A DNA stretch of 64,000 bases, taken from contig NZ_PVZN01000004.1 in NCBI RefSeq assembly GCF_003024385.1, positions 1 to 64,000 on the forward strand, written 5' to 3'. The DNA is from Pseudomonas sp. BBP2017 (GTDB taxonomy: Bacteria > Pseudomonadota > Gammaproteobacteria > Pseudomonadales > Pseudomonadaceae). Under the pieces are notes generated by a model. That model made no database searches. It saw only the letters and a program-made list of their open reading frames with translations, and was not told the DNA's origin. A program made the position numbers and the translations under genes. Below, one piece after another: positions 56,602 to 64,000 of this stretch (positions are counted from its first letter, which is position 1; every line of letters starts with the position of its first letter).

Positions 56602-58590
56602 ATGCACAACCTACTACACAAGCGCGACGGCAGTCTGGTCGCTTTCGATGCCGACAAGATCCGCCAGGCGTTGATCGCTGCCGGCAAGGCCACCGGGGAG
56701 TACGCCGAGGCCGATGCCGAAGGGTTGTTGGCGGCGGTGCTGGCGCACCTGGAAGGCTATTCGAAGCTGCACGTCGAGCAGATCCAGGACCGGGTCGAGC
56801 GGACGCTGATGGACGCCGGGTATTTCCTTTCGTTACGCGCCTATATTGTCTACCGCGAACAGCACGGGCGTTTGCGCCGCGACCGCAAGACGCTGGTGGA
56901 AGTGGCGGCTTCGATGAACGAGTACCTCAACCGCGAAGACTGGCGGGTCCAGGCCAACGCCAACCAGGGTTACTCGCTGGGTGGGCTGGTGCTCAATGTC
57001 TCCGGCAAAGTCACCGCCAACTACTGGCTCGATGAGGTCTACAGCGAAGCCATTGGCCGCGCCCACCGCGAGGCCGACCTGCATGTGCATGACCTGGATA
57101 TGCTCGCCGGCTACTGTGCCGGCTGGTCGCTGCGCACGCTGTTGCACCAAGGCCTCAATGGCGTACCCGGACGGGTCGAGGCCGGGCCGCCGCAACACTT
57201 GAGCAGCGCCCTGGGGCAGATGGTCAATTTCCTTGGCACGCTGCAAAACGAGTGGGCCGGGGCCCAGGCCTTCAGTTCCTTCGACACCTACCTGGCACCC
57301 TATGTGCGCAAGGATCGCCTGCGCTACGAGGAGGTCCGCCAAGCCATTCAGGAGTTCATCTACAACCTCAACGTGCCGTCGCGCTGGGGTACGCAGACGC
57401 CCTTTACCAACCTGACCTTCGACTGGGTGTGCCCGCAAGACCTGCGCGAACAGATCCCGGTGATCGGCGGAGAAGAAATGCCCTTCGCCTATGGTGAGCT
57501 GCAGGCCGAAATGGACCTGCTCAACCGCGCCTACATCGAAGTGATGCAGGCCGGCGATGCCAAGGGCCGGGTGTTCACCTTTCCAATCCCGACCTACAAC
57601 ATCACCCATGATTTCCCCTGGGACAGCGATAACGCCGAGCGCCTGTTCGAGATGACCGCGCGCTATGGCCTGCCGTATTTCCAGAACTTCCTCAACTCCG
57701 ACATGCTGCCTAACCAGGTACGCTCGATGTGCTGCCGCCTGCAACTGGATGTGCGTGAACTGCTCAAGCGCGGTGGTGGTCTGTTCGGGTCGGCGGAACA
57801 GACCGGTTCACTGGGCGTAGTGACCATCAACTGCGCACGCCTGGGCTATCTGTTCAAAGGTGATACCAGCGGTCTGCTGCAGCGCCTGGATGGCTTGATG
57901 GAACTGGCCATGGAGAGTCTGGAGGTCAAGCGCAAGGTGATCCAGCACCACATGGACGCCGGTTTGTACCCCTACACCAAGCGCTATCTGGGCACCTTGC
58001 GCAATCACTTCTCCACTATCGGCGTCAACGGCCTGCACGAGATGCTGCGCAACTTCAGTGATGACCAGATGGGCCTGCATACCGAACAGGGGCGGCGCTT
58101 TGCCTTGAACCTGCTGGACCATATACGTGCCACCCTGGTGCGCTTCCAGGAAGAAACCGGGCACCTCTACAACCTGGAGGCGACACCAGCTGAAGGCACC
58201 ACTTACCGCTTCGCCAAGGAAGACCTCAAGCGTTTTCCCGGCATTCTTCAGGCTGGCTGCGTGCAGGCGCCGTACTACACCAACTCCTCGCAACTGCCGG
58301 TGGGCTACACCGATGATCCGTTCGAGGCGCTGGAACTGCAGGACGAACTGCAGTGCAAGTACACCGGTGGCACGGTGCTGCACCTGTACATGGCCGAACG
58401 GATTTCCTCAGCCCAGGCCTGCAAGCAACTGGTACGCAAGGCCCTGGGGCGCTTCCGCCTGCCTTACCTGACCATCACCCCGACCTTTTCCATCTGCCCG
58501 GTGCATGGCTATCTGGATGGCGAACACGAGTTCTGCCCGAAATGCGACGAAGCCCTGTTACTGGCGCAACAGGCCGAGACTGCTCACTGA
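56602..58590 (+). CDS. nrdD: Anaerobic ribonucleotide reductase NrdD, main polypeptide without glycyl-radical domain
   Basis: Class III NrdD reduces ribonucleoside triphosphates under anaerobiosis. This 662-residue chain has an ATP-cone (LHKRDGSLVAFDADKIRQAL), the ten-stranded barrel core (LHVHDLDMLAGYCAGWSL, SMCCRLQLDVREL) and a cysteine/histidine knuckle near the end (CPVHGY...FCPKC). It stops ten residues after CPKCDEALLLAQQ, before the RVxGY glycyl-radical motif that should complete it. That motif is in the next ORF. GGGGGA lies before ATG 56602; longer starts upstream overlap the NrdR box. Confidence 0.92.
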   Translation: MHNLLHKRDGSLVAFDADKIRQALIAAGKATGEYAEADAEGLLAAVLAHLEGYSKLHVEQIQDRVERTLMDAGYFLSLRAYIVYREQHGRLRRDRKTLVEVAASMNEYLNREDWRVQANANQGYSLGGLVLNVSGKVTANYWLDEVYSEAIGRAHREADLHVHDLDMLAGYCAGWSLRTLLHQGLNGVPGRVEAGPPQHLSSALGQMVNFLGTLQNEWAGAQAFSSFDTYLAPYVRKDRLRYEEVRQAIQEFIYNLNVPSRWGTQTPFTNLTFDWVCPQDLREQIPVIGGEEMPFAYGELQAEMDLLNRAYIEVMQAGDAKGRVFTFPIPTYNITHDFPWDSDNAERLFEMTARYGLPYFQNFLNSDMLPNQVRSMCCRLQLDVRELLKRGGGLFGSAEQTGSLGVVTINCARLGYLFKGDTSGLLQRLDGLMELAMESLEVKRKVIQHHMDAGLYPYTKRYLGTLRNHFSTIGVNGLHEMLRNFSDDQMGLHTEQGRRFALNLLDHIRATLVRFQEETGHLYNLEATPAEGTTYRFAKEDLKRFPGILQAGCVQAPYYTNSSQLPVGYTDDPFEALELQDELQCKYTGGTVLHLYMAERISSAQACKQLVRKALGRFRLPYLTITPTFSICPVHGYLDGEHEFCPKCDEALLLAQQAETAH

Positions 58591-58617
58591 GTTTTCCCAA
58601 CCGCAAGGAGCTTCATC

Positions 58618-58785
58618 ATGACTGCACTGCAAACCCTGCCGATGGCGCAACGCCAACGCTGCGAAGTCTGGACCCGGGTGATGGGTTATCACCGGCCGGT
58701 GTCGGCGTTCAACCCGGGCAAACAGTCCGAGCACCGCGAGCGTCAGCATTTCACTGAGGACGCGGCACCGGCCGGGCATCCATGA
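58618..58785 (+). CDS. Separate 55-residue glycyl-radical domain of NrdD
   Basis: This ORF, with its own AAGGAG site 7 nt before ATG 58618, reads MTALQTLPMAQRQRCEVWTR, then VMGYHRPVSAFNPGKQSEHR. RVMGYHRP is the glycyl-radical motif of pseudomonad NrdD, with Gly23 the radical residue. It starts 27 nt after the nrdD stop, in a different reading frame set by its own start, and its stop overlaps nrdG in ATGA. It looks like a natural two-part NrdD, comparable to YfiD completing pyruvate formate-lyase, rather than a simple nonsense mutation. Confidence 0.85.
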   Translation: MTALQTLPMAQRQRCEVWTRVMGYHRPVSAFNPGKQSEHRERQHFTEDAAPAGHP

Positions 58786-59477
58786 GTCGAGCGCTACGGG
58801 TCGGGGGCATGGTGCCCCTGACCACCCTCGACTATCCGGGCAAGTTGGCCTGCGTGTTGTTCTGTCAGGGGTGTGCCTGGCGTTGTCGTTACTGCCACAA
58901 CCCACAACTTATTCCACCGCGCGGCAGTCAAGAGCTGCACTGGAACCAGGTGCTGGAATTCCTCCAGCGCCGTCAGGGCCTGCTCGATGCGGTGGTGTTC
59001 AGTGGCGGTGAAGCGACCTTGCAGGACAGCCTGCCTGCGGCCATGGCCGAGGTTCGGCAGATGGGCTTTGCCGTTGGCCTGCACAGTGCCGGGATCAAGC
59101 CGCAGGCGTTCGCCCGGGCGTTGCCGGGGGCTGACTGGGTCGGTTTCGACGTCAAGGCGCTGGCCGAGGAGTGCGCGCTGATTACCCGGGTACAGGGTAG
59201 CGGGCTGGCCAACTGGCGCAGCCTGGAGCTGCTGCTGGCCAGCGGTGTGAAGTATGAATGCCGGACCACGGTGCATTGGCAACTGACCGACCCCGCACGG
59301 CTATTGACTCTGGCCCGGCGTTTGAGCGAGCGCGGGGTCAAACAGTTTGTCGTGCAGCAAGTGCGTACGAGCCGGATGCTCGATGCCAGCTTGCCAACGC
59401 TATCGACGCATAATGCATTACCCGCACTGTGGGACGCGCTTGGCGGTTTGTTTCCACTGTTTGAACTGCGCGGCTAG
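58782..59477 (+). CDS. nrdG: Anaerobic ribonucleotide reductase activating protein NrdG
   Basis: NrdG is a radical-SAM activase that makes the glycyl radical on NrdD. The 231-residue protein has the cluster motif CAWRCRYC (within CQGCAWRCRYCHNP), VFSGGEATLQ and DVKALAEEC. It begins VGGMVPLTTLDYPGK, typical of the longer NrdG form. It overlaps the small glycyl-radical ORF by ATGA, so the activase and its substrate peptide are made together. About 130 bp to the next gene show nothing I can identify. Confidence 0.93.
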   Translation: MSRALRVGGMVPLTTLDYPGKLACVLFCQGCAWRCRYCHNPQLIPPRGSQELHWNQVLEFLQRRQGLLDAVVFSGGEATLQDSLPAAMAEVRQMGFAVGLHSAGIKPQAFARALPGADWVGFDVKALAEECALITRVQGSGLANWRSLELLLASGVKYECRTTVHWQLTDPARLLTLARRLSERGVKQFVVQQVRTSRMLDASLPTLSTHNALPALWDALGGLFPLFELRG

Positions 59478-59605
59478 GCTGCATGCCCAGCGCCTGCCGG
59501 GTTGTCCGACCAGAACCTGGCCGAGTTGATCTGGCGCCGGCAGCTGTTTCAGCGTGTGCTGACAACGCTCAAGACGCATTACTCCACTTGGGGCGGCAGT
59601 TGTGC

Positions 59606-60133
59606 CTAAGCAGGTGCACCGGGCCGGTGATCGTCTTTGTGGTCGGCGAAGTAATCGCTCGAAGCCCGGTGCAGCAGCTCGCCTAGCCACATCACCTGCG
59701 CGGCCTTTTGGTAAAACTCCTGGGGCGTGACGCTGACATGTGGCCGTATCACACTCAAATGGCTGCGCGCTTGTTCATGATGGATGGGCTGCACCCAGCC
59801 GTGATTCAGGCCATGCGCCCGGGCCTCAGTCCAGATCTCAGGTGTGTTGTTGAAGGTCGCTGCGTTCCAGGGCAAGGGAAAGCTGGAGGTCTGGCAATGG
59901 ATGGGGACTGGGTCGAAGGCAGCATAGCTGTGCAGATTGTAGTGTTTGAACCAGTGGTCCGGATAGTTGCTCGGAGGGCACGGGTAAGGTGTCGGCTTTT
60001 CGCATCGTGTGGGGCTGATGAACGCAAATGCGTAGAAGTGAAACCCCAGTTCCTCTATGAGCAATGGCAGGCTGTCGAGCAGATGAGGCAAGTCGACCAA
60101 GGGCTGCCATTGCGCTGTTGTCCGATTTTTCAT
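59606..60133 (-). CDS. LuxR-type autoinducer-binding domain without HTH
   Basis: The 175-residue protein matches the autoinducer-binding domain of LuxR/LasR-type regulators: FHFYAFAFIS, NYPDHWFKHYNLHSYAAFDPV with the conserved W/Y-W-Y-D pattern, IWTEARAHGLNHGWVQPIH. It ends shortly after this domain, and no LuxR-type helix-turn-helix follows in any reverse-strand frame I checked. It may be a signal-binding protein, a dominant-negative partner, or a truncated regulator. GGAGG lies 5 nt before the ATG on the reverse strand. No LuxI-like synthase is in the window. Confidence 0.75.
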   Translation of the reverse strand: MKNRTTAQWQPLVDLPHLLDSLPLLIEELGFHFYAFAFISPTRCEKPTPYPCPPSNYPDHWFKHYNLHSYAAFDPVPIHCQTSSFPLPWNAATFNNTPEIWTEARAHGLNHGWVQPIHHEQARSHLSVIRPHVSVTPQEFYQKAAQVMWLGELLHRASSDYFADHKDDHRPGAPA

Positions 60134-60490
60134 CGTACCTCCATGTAGGATGAATTAGATTTTACTGCAGGCGTCCGAGCCTATAAGAGGTTCCACAGCG
60201 AGCAAACGTAGTTCGTGCTCAGGCAGGTAAGTAGCATTGGGCGCAGTGTAGAAAGGCATCGACAGAAGTGTAACGGTCGTTTTCATTGTTTTTTTGTATC
60301 GTGGTATAAAATTTGATAGGCAAACAGCATTCCGGATGCCAGGACCACCCTTCACGGAAGGGGCGATCATCTTTCTTTGCATAAGCTGGCGTCTGAGATT
60401 TACCCATTGGTTCTGGCGGCGCATACACGCAAAGACTCCGTATTATCGCCGCCTTGAACGATTCTACTCACACGATGGCCTACCGCCCAC
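60134..60490. other. Intergenic region with a possible 43-codon ORF
   Basis: On the reverse strand, ATG 60286 to a stop at 60155 encodes 43 residues starting MKTTVTLLSMPFYTAPNATY, just upstream of the LuxR-type gene, but there is no ribosome site and I do not recognise it. The region is AT-rich, with a T-run near 60287-60295 and an imperfect palindrome GCATTCCGGATGC near 60330. Nothing else is supported. Confidence 0.25.
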
Positions 60491-61573
60491 TCACCACCGG
60501 ACCCTGACTCCGAGGTTGCCAATCACCCCGTTCAAATCATTGTCATCGACATCGCTGCTATAGTCGGCGCTGACGAATAACGCCACTTTTGGGGTGACGC
60601 GTGCCACCAGGCCCAGGCCCAGTTCAACGGTGGTGGAGTTACGTCCGCTGCTGATCTTGTCGACCTTGTCCAGGCTGACGGTGTCGGCGTTGGAGAAGTC
60701 GTGCCAGACGTTGGTACGCAGGAAGGGCTCGATGGGCATGCCGCGCACGTTGTAGCGCGCAGACAATTTGGCACCGACCCGGCCGGTCCAGTTTGGCTGT
60801 TGGTCGAAGGCTTGCCGGGTGTCGGTCTGGGTCTGGCTGCCCGGGAAGTACTGTTGGTTGATCAATTGCGCTTGCGGTTCAATCGTCCAGTTGGCGCCCA
60901 GGTTGATGGGGAAGCCACCTTCGACCGACAAGGTCAGCGCATGACCATCGCCATCCAGACGCTGGCCGTTCTCGCTGCGGCCGTTGACGTCGAAACGGGT
61001 GCCCATGGCCACCGCATCCACGTGCCAACCCTGATCGTGGGTCATGCTCCAGTACATACCCAGGCTTTCACCTTCGAGGCTGACGTTGGATTTCCTGTCG
61101 CCGACCTGGGGCTTGCGCATACCGTCGAAGCCACTGTGCAGACTGCTGTGACCAACGAAAAAACCGGCACGGTGAGTATTGCCGCCGCTACTTTCCCGAA
61201 TGAACAGGTCCGGGCTGATCTGCAGGCTCTGGTTGTTCAGTTCCAGGCGCGAGGGCGCCGGTGCGCCGTTTCTGATGGGGGCCGGAAAGAACGGCGCCCA
61301 CTGGCTGGCGATCGTGTCGGAGGCTGTCGGCGCGTTGCGCTCGGCCAGGCGCTCGGAGAACGCGCTGAGGGTGTTCAGGCCCAGGCCACTGGCACTGACG
61401 GGTGTCAGCGATAGTGCCGGCAAAGTCTGCGCCTGCGCTTGTACAAAGGTGCTGAAAGGGTCGTTATCCTCCAGGCCCAACGCATGGGTTTCCAACGGGG
61501 TTGCAAGAAGCAGCGACGTGGAAACCGCGTAGAAAACATACTCAAAGCCAGCAGGATTCAGAGTTTTTTTCAT
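60491..61573 (-). CDS. Autotransporter beta-barrel protein without a passenger domain
   Basis: The 360-residue protein has a signal peptide (MKKTLNPAGFEYVFYAVSTS, then LLLATPLETHALG), a proline/alanine linker, and a C-terminal autotransporter barrel of about 260 residues (RAGFFVGHSSLHSGFDG, SLGMYWSMTHDQGWHVDAVA, PQAQLINQQYFPG, VGAKLSARYNVRG) ending VRVRW with the terminal aromatic that outer-membrane assembly needs. No passenger or repeat region precedes the barrel. It may work as an isolated outer-membrane barrel or be a remnant. GAGGAGA precedes the ATG on the reverse strand. Confidence 0.85.
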   Translation of the reverse strand: MKKTLNPAGFEYVFYAVSTSLLLATPLETHALGLEDNDPFSTFVQAQAQTLPALSLTPVSASGLGLNTLSAFSERLAERNAPTASDTIASQWAPFFPAPIRNGAPAPSRLELNNQSLQISPDLFIRESSGGNTHRAGFFVGHSSLHSGFDGMRKPQVGDRKSNVSLEGESLGMYWSMTHDQGWHVDAVAMGTRFDVNGRSENGQRLDGDGHALTLSVEGGFPINLGANWTIEPQAQLINQQYFPGSQTQTDTRQAFDQQPNWTGRVGAKLSARYNVRGMPIEPFLRTNVWHDFSNADTVSLDKVDKISSGRNSTTVELGLGLVARVTPKVALFVSADYSSDVDDNDLNGVIGNLGVRVRW

Positions 61574-61885
61574 GGCGGATCTCCTCTGTTATTACAGCCA
61601 AGGATTCTGGCCTGATGTCACGGGCTGTAAGGCAAAACCAGAGGGCGACCCAAACCAGCAAGACCGGTCTCTCCCGCGCGCTGAAAAGCGCGAGCTAGAG
61701 GCCCGGAAAGGAGTCTTGCAATGCTGCATTACCTGTAGCTAAGGAGAGGAGCGGGCGGGCGTCAAGAATGTGTTGAATAACACTTGTCAAGCTATTGGAT
61801 GGGGCAATTTGCTGAAAATAAACAACTATTTACAGTGGATAGTCGTGATGGCGATTTCAGCCAAAGTGGCTATGCCGAATCATTG
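61574..61885. other. Upstream region of the autotransporter gene
   Basis: The reverse strand should carry the autotransporter promoter and leader. A small hairpin CGCGC/GCGCG with a 6-nt loop lies at 61677-61692, and a TTGACA-like hexamer occurs on the reverse strand near 61785-61790 without a convincing -10. No gene is supported. Confidence 0.35.
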
Positions 61886-62002
61886 CTAAAGCTGCACTTC
61901 AACCGCGAGCGGCAGATGATCGGACAGATGACTCCAGGGCTTGTTACCCAGGATCCGTGGCGCATGACTGTTGGCGTTGTGCAAGTAAATACGGTCCAGG
62001 CG
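61886..62002 (-). pseudogene. 3' fragment of an endonuclease/exonuclease/phosphatase-family gene
   Basis: On the reverse strand, 38 codons read RLDRIYLHNANSHAPRILGN, then PWSHLSDHLPLAVEVQL and a stop. HLSDHLPL is the C-terminal catalytic His motif of the endonuclease/exonuclease/phosphatase family. An in-frame stop lies directly before the fragment, and the rest of the gene is missing. In P. aeruginosa such a gene lies in the glg/tre region near a cardiolipin synthase, as I recall. The piece starts 14 bp after the glgX stop, so it looks like a scar of the ancestral locus. Confidence 0.75.
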
Positions 62003-62016
62003 TCAGTTCCCGTTGA

Positions 62017-64000
62017 TCAACTGTCGTCTTCAGGTTGCAGCTCCAGCAGTACCAGCGAGCGTCCTTGCACCTGCAACGGGCTGTCGAAGCCATGCCGTTC
62101 ACCCCTGCGCAACTGTGGTCGATCGGTGTCGATCAGGCAGTTCCAGTGTTGACCCTCAGGCACCTGTGGCAGGGTGAAGGCTTGCGTGTCGTGATGGGCG
62201 TTGACGATCAGTAACAAGGTGGCATCCGCCCCCGGGCGCTGGATACCGCTGACCTGGGCGCGACCATCCATCAACATGCCCAGGCAACGGCCCTGGCTGT
62301 CCTGCCATTGCTCGATACTCATCTCGCTGGCGTCTGGCGCTAGCCAGGTGACGTCCTTGACCCCGATCGCCTCATTGTAGTCGCCGACCAGAAAGCGTGA
62401 GCGGCGCAATACCGGGTAGGCCAGACGCAGTCTGGTCAGGCGTTTGACGAACTTGAGCAGCGCCGCGCCCTCGTCATCAAGCTGCCAGTTGACCCATCCG
62501 ATTTCGCTGTCCTGGCAGTAGGCGTTGTTGTTGCCGTGCTGGGTGCGGCTGAACTCGTCGCCGGCGACGATCATCGGTGTGCCCTGGGCCAGCAGCAAAG
62601 TGGCAAAGAAATTGCGCATCTGGCGCAGGCGCAGGGCATTGATCTCGGGATCATCGGTGACCCCTTCGACACCGTGGTTCCAGGAAATATTGTGGTTGCT
62701 GCCATCTTCGTTGTTTTCGTCGTTGTCTTCGTTGTGCTTGTCGTTGTACGAGACCAGATCGCGCAGGGTGAAGCCATCGTGAGCGGTGACGAAATTGACC
62801 GAGGCATAGGGCCGCCGTCCGCGGCGGTTGAACAACTCGCCAGACGCGGTCATGCGTGCGGCGAAGTCGGCCAACTGGCCTTCATCGCCTTTCCAGAAGG
62901 CGCGCACAGTATCGCGAAAGCGGTCGTTCCACTCGGCCCAGCCAGGGGCGAAATTACCCACCTGATAGCCACCGGGGCCGCAGTCCCACGGTTCGGCGAT
63001 CAGCTTGAGCTGGCTGAGCAGCGGGTCCTGGCGACAGGCCACAAGGAAGCTGTGACGCTCGTCGAAGCCTTCGTGGTAACGGCCAAGGATGGTTGCCAGG
63101 TCGAAGCGGAAACCGTCCACATGCATCTCGCCGGCCCAATAGCGCAGCGAGTCGGTGACCAGCTGCAGTACGCAGGGGTGGCTCAGGTCGAGGGTGTTGC
63201 CGGTCCCCGAATCGTTGATGTAGAAGCGCTTGTCGTCGGGTCGCAGGCGATAGTAGGAGACGTTGTCGATGCCGCGCATGGACAGGGTCGGGCCCAGTTC
63301 GTTGCCTTCGGCGGTGTGGTTGTAAACCACATCGAGAATGACCTCCAGGCCGACATTGTGCAGGTGCGCAACCATCTCCTTGAACTCGGCGATCTTGCCG
63401 TTGGCCAGGTAACGCGGATGGGGGGCGAAGTAGGCGATGCTGTTGTAGCCCCAGTAGTTGTTCAGGCCCTTTTGCAGCAAGTGCTGGTCGTTGACGAAGG
63501 CATGGATCGGCAACAGCTCGATGGATGAAACACCCAGCTGCTTTATGTGCTCGAGCAAATCGTCGCACATCAGTCCGGCAAAGGTGCCGCGGTTACTTTC
63601 CGGCACTGCCGGATGGCGCATGCTGATGCCGCGCACATGGGCTTCATAGAGGATGGTGCGGTCCCAGGGGACGCCGACACGTTGGTCGCGGCCCCAGGTG
63701 TAAGCCGGGTCGATGACCTTGCACTTGGGCACGAACGGAGCACTGTCGCGCTCATCGAAACTGAGGTCGCCATCGGGGTGGCCAATGGTGTAGCCGAACA
63801 GCGCTTCGGACCATTTCAGGCTGCCTACCAGTTGTTTGGCGTAAGGGTCGATCAGCAGCTTGTTGGGGTTGAAACGGTGGCCGTTCTGCGGCTCGTAGGG
63901 GCCATGTACGCGATAGCCGTAGATCTGCCCGGGGTGGGCGTCGGGCAGGTAACCGTGGAAAATTTCGTCGGTGTATTCCGGTAGTTCGATGCGTTCGAGT
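62017..64000 (-). CDS. glgX: Glycogen debranching enzyme GlgX (partial, runs off the window)
   Basis: GlgX hydrolyses alpha-1,6 branches of glycogen. The frame is open from the stop at 62017 to the window end, giving about 660 residues, with the N-terminus missing. It shows HGYLPDAHPGQIYGYRVHGP, the GH13 motifs LEVILDVVYNHTAEG, VDGFRFDLATILGR (nucleophile Asp), LIAEPWDCGPGGYQVG (acid Glu) and NFVTAHDGFTLRDLVSYN. The C-terminal beta domain ends ELQPEDDS. A start at 63732 would cut off conserved sequence and is rejected. It belongs with glgE, treS and glgB at the other end of the window. Confidence 0.96.
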   Translation of the reverse strand, partial: LERIELPEYTDEIFHGYLPDAHPGQIYGYRVHGPYEPQNGHRFNPNKLLIDPYAKQLVGSLKWSEALFGYTIGHPDGDLSFDERDSAPFVPKCKVIDPAYTWGRDQRVGVPWDRTILYEAHVRGISMRHPAVPESNRGTFAGLMCDDLLEHIKQLGVSSIELLPIHAFVNDQHLLQKGLNNYWGYNSIAYFAPHPRYLANGKIAEFKEMVAHLHNVGLEVILDVVYNHTAEGNELGPTLSMRGIDNVSYYRLRPDDKRFYINDSGTGNTLDLSHPCVLQLVTDSLRYWAGEMHVDGFRFDLATILGRYHEGFDERHSFLVACRQDPLLSQLKLIAEPWDCGPGGYQVGNFAPGWAEWNDRFRDTVRAFWKGDEGQLADFAARMTASGELFNRRGRRPYASVNFVTAHDGFTLRDLVSYNDKHNEDNDENNEDGSNHNISWNHGVEGVTDDPEINALRLRQMRNFFATLLLAQGTPMIVAGDEFSRTQHGNNNAYCQDSEIGWVNWQLDDEGAALLKFVKRLTRLRLAYPVLRRSRFLVGDYNEAIGVKDVTWLAPDASEMSIEQWQDSQGRCLGMLMDGRAQVSGIQRPGADATLLLIVNAHHDTQAFTLPQVPEGQHWNCLIDTDRPQLRRGERHGFDSPLQVQGRSLVLLELQPEDDS

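Noticed and set aside
60134..60150. TACCTCC-AT-GTAGGAT as a NarL 7-2-7 site
   Set aside because: The reverse complement is the GGAGG ribosome site of the LuxR-type gene; the second half is a poor match.
63570..63732. glgX starting at 63732
   Set aside because: The codon is GTG inside conserved sequence (FVPKCKVIDPAYTWG), and the same frame continues upstream to the window end with clear GlgX sequence.

Overview
The window looks like chromosomal DNA of a Pseudomonas, probably from the fluorescens/brassicacearum-type lineage. The evidence is the GC-rich coding, the GlgE/TreS-maltokinase/GlgB trehalose-glycogen block, REPIN-type repeats, DNR-type regulators with TTGAT-N4-ATCAA boxes, and HcpA-type type VI secretion proteins. 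It carries most of an anaerobic respiration programme.

Layout. (1) 0.3-8.0 kb: glgE, a treS-maltokinase fusion and glgB, a tight alpha-glucan/trehalose operon. (2) 8.0-14.8 kb: an orphan T6SS cassette of hcp, vgrG, a DUF4123 adaptor, a lipoprotein and a class 3 lipase effector, behind a sigma-54-type promoter and a phased array of palindromes. (3) 14.8-28.1 kb: nitric oxide metabolism: a CopD-like membrane protein, a HemN-like protein without radical-SAM cysteines coupled to a normal hemN, norQ, norCB, norD, dnr with dnrP, nnrS with a second CopD-like gene, and a hemerythrin gene divergent from norR. (4) 28.1-33.3 kb: pdxH, moaB, moeA and ubiUVT (oxygen-independent ubiquinone synthesis). (5) 33.4-34.9 kb: a second, reverse-strand T6SS cassette of hcp, a DUF4225-like candidate effector and a small membrane protein. 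(6) 35.1-50.5 kb: a DGC protein, a second DNR-type regulator, narXL, then narK1K2GHJI, a parvulin-type isomerase and moaA. (7) 50.5-56.4 kb: a decayed region with a tssB 5' fragment, an IS3 fragment, a Sel1-repeat gene and an IS5-family element split by an IS110-family element, followed by tssE and a TssA-OmpA gene. (8) 56.4-59.5 kb: nrdD in two pieces, and nrdG, behind an ANR/DNR box and paired NrdR boxes. (9) 59.6-62.0 kb: a LuxR autoinducer-binding domain without HTH, an isolated autotransporter barrel, and the last 38 codons of an endonuclease/exonuclease/phosphatase gene. (10) 62.0 kb to the end: glgX, running off the window.

Working together. Nitrate enters through NarK1/NarK2 and is reduced by NarGHI, matured by NarJ and supplied with molybdenum cofactor by MoaA, MoaB and MoeA. 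NO is reduced by NorCB and sensed by DNR and NorR. HemN, UbiUVT and NrdDG replace oxygen-dependent steps in heme, ubiquinone and dNTP synthesis. Nine ANR/DNR-type boxes and several NarL-type boxes tie the operons together. No nitrite reductase gene is present here.

glgB at the left and glgX plus the phosphatase-family scar at the right suggest that the whole ~54 kb anaerobic/T6SS block was inserted into, or replaced part of, an ancestral glycogen-trehalose locus. Gene calls rest on reading the translated sequence and on remembered family features; no database search was run.
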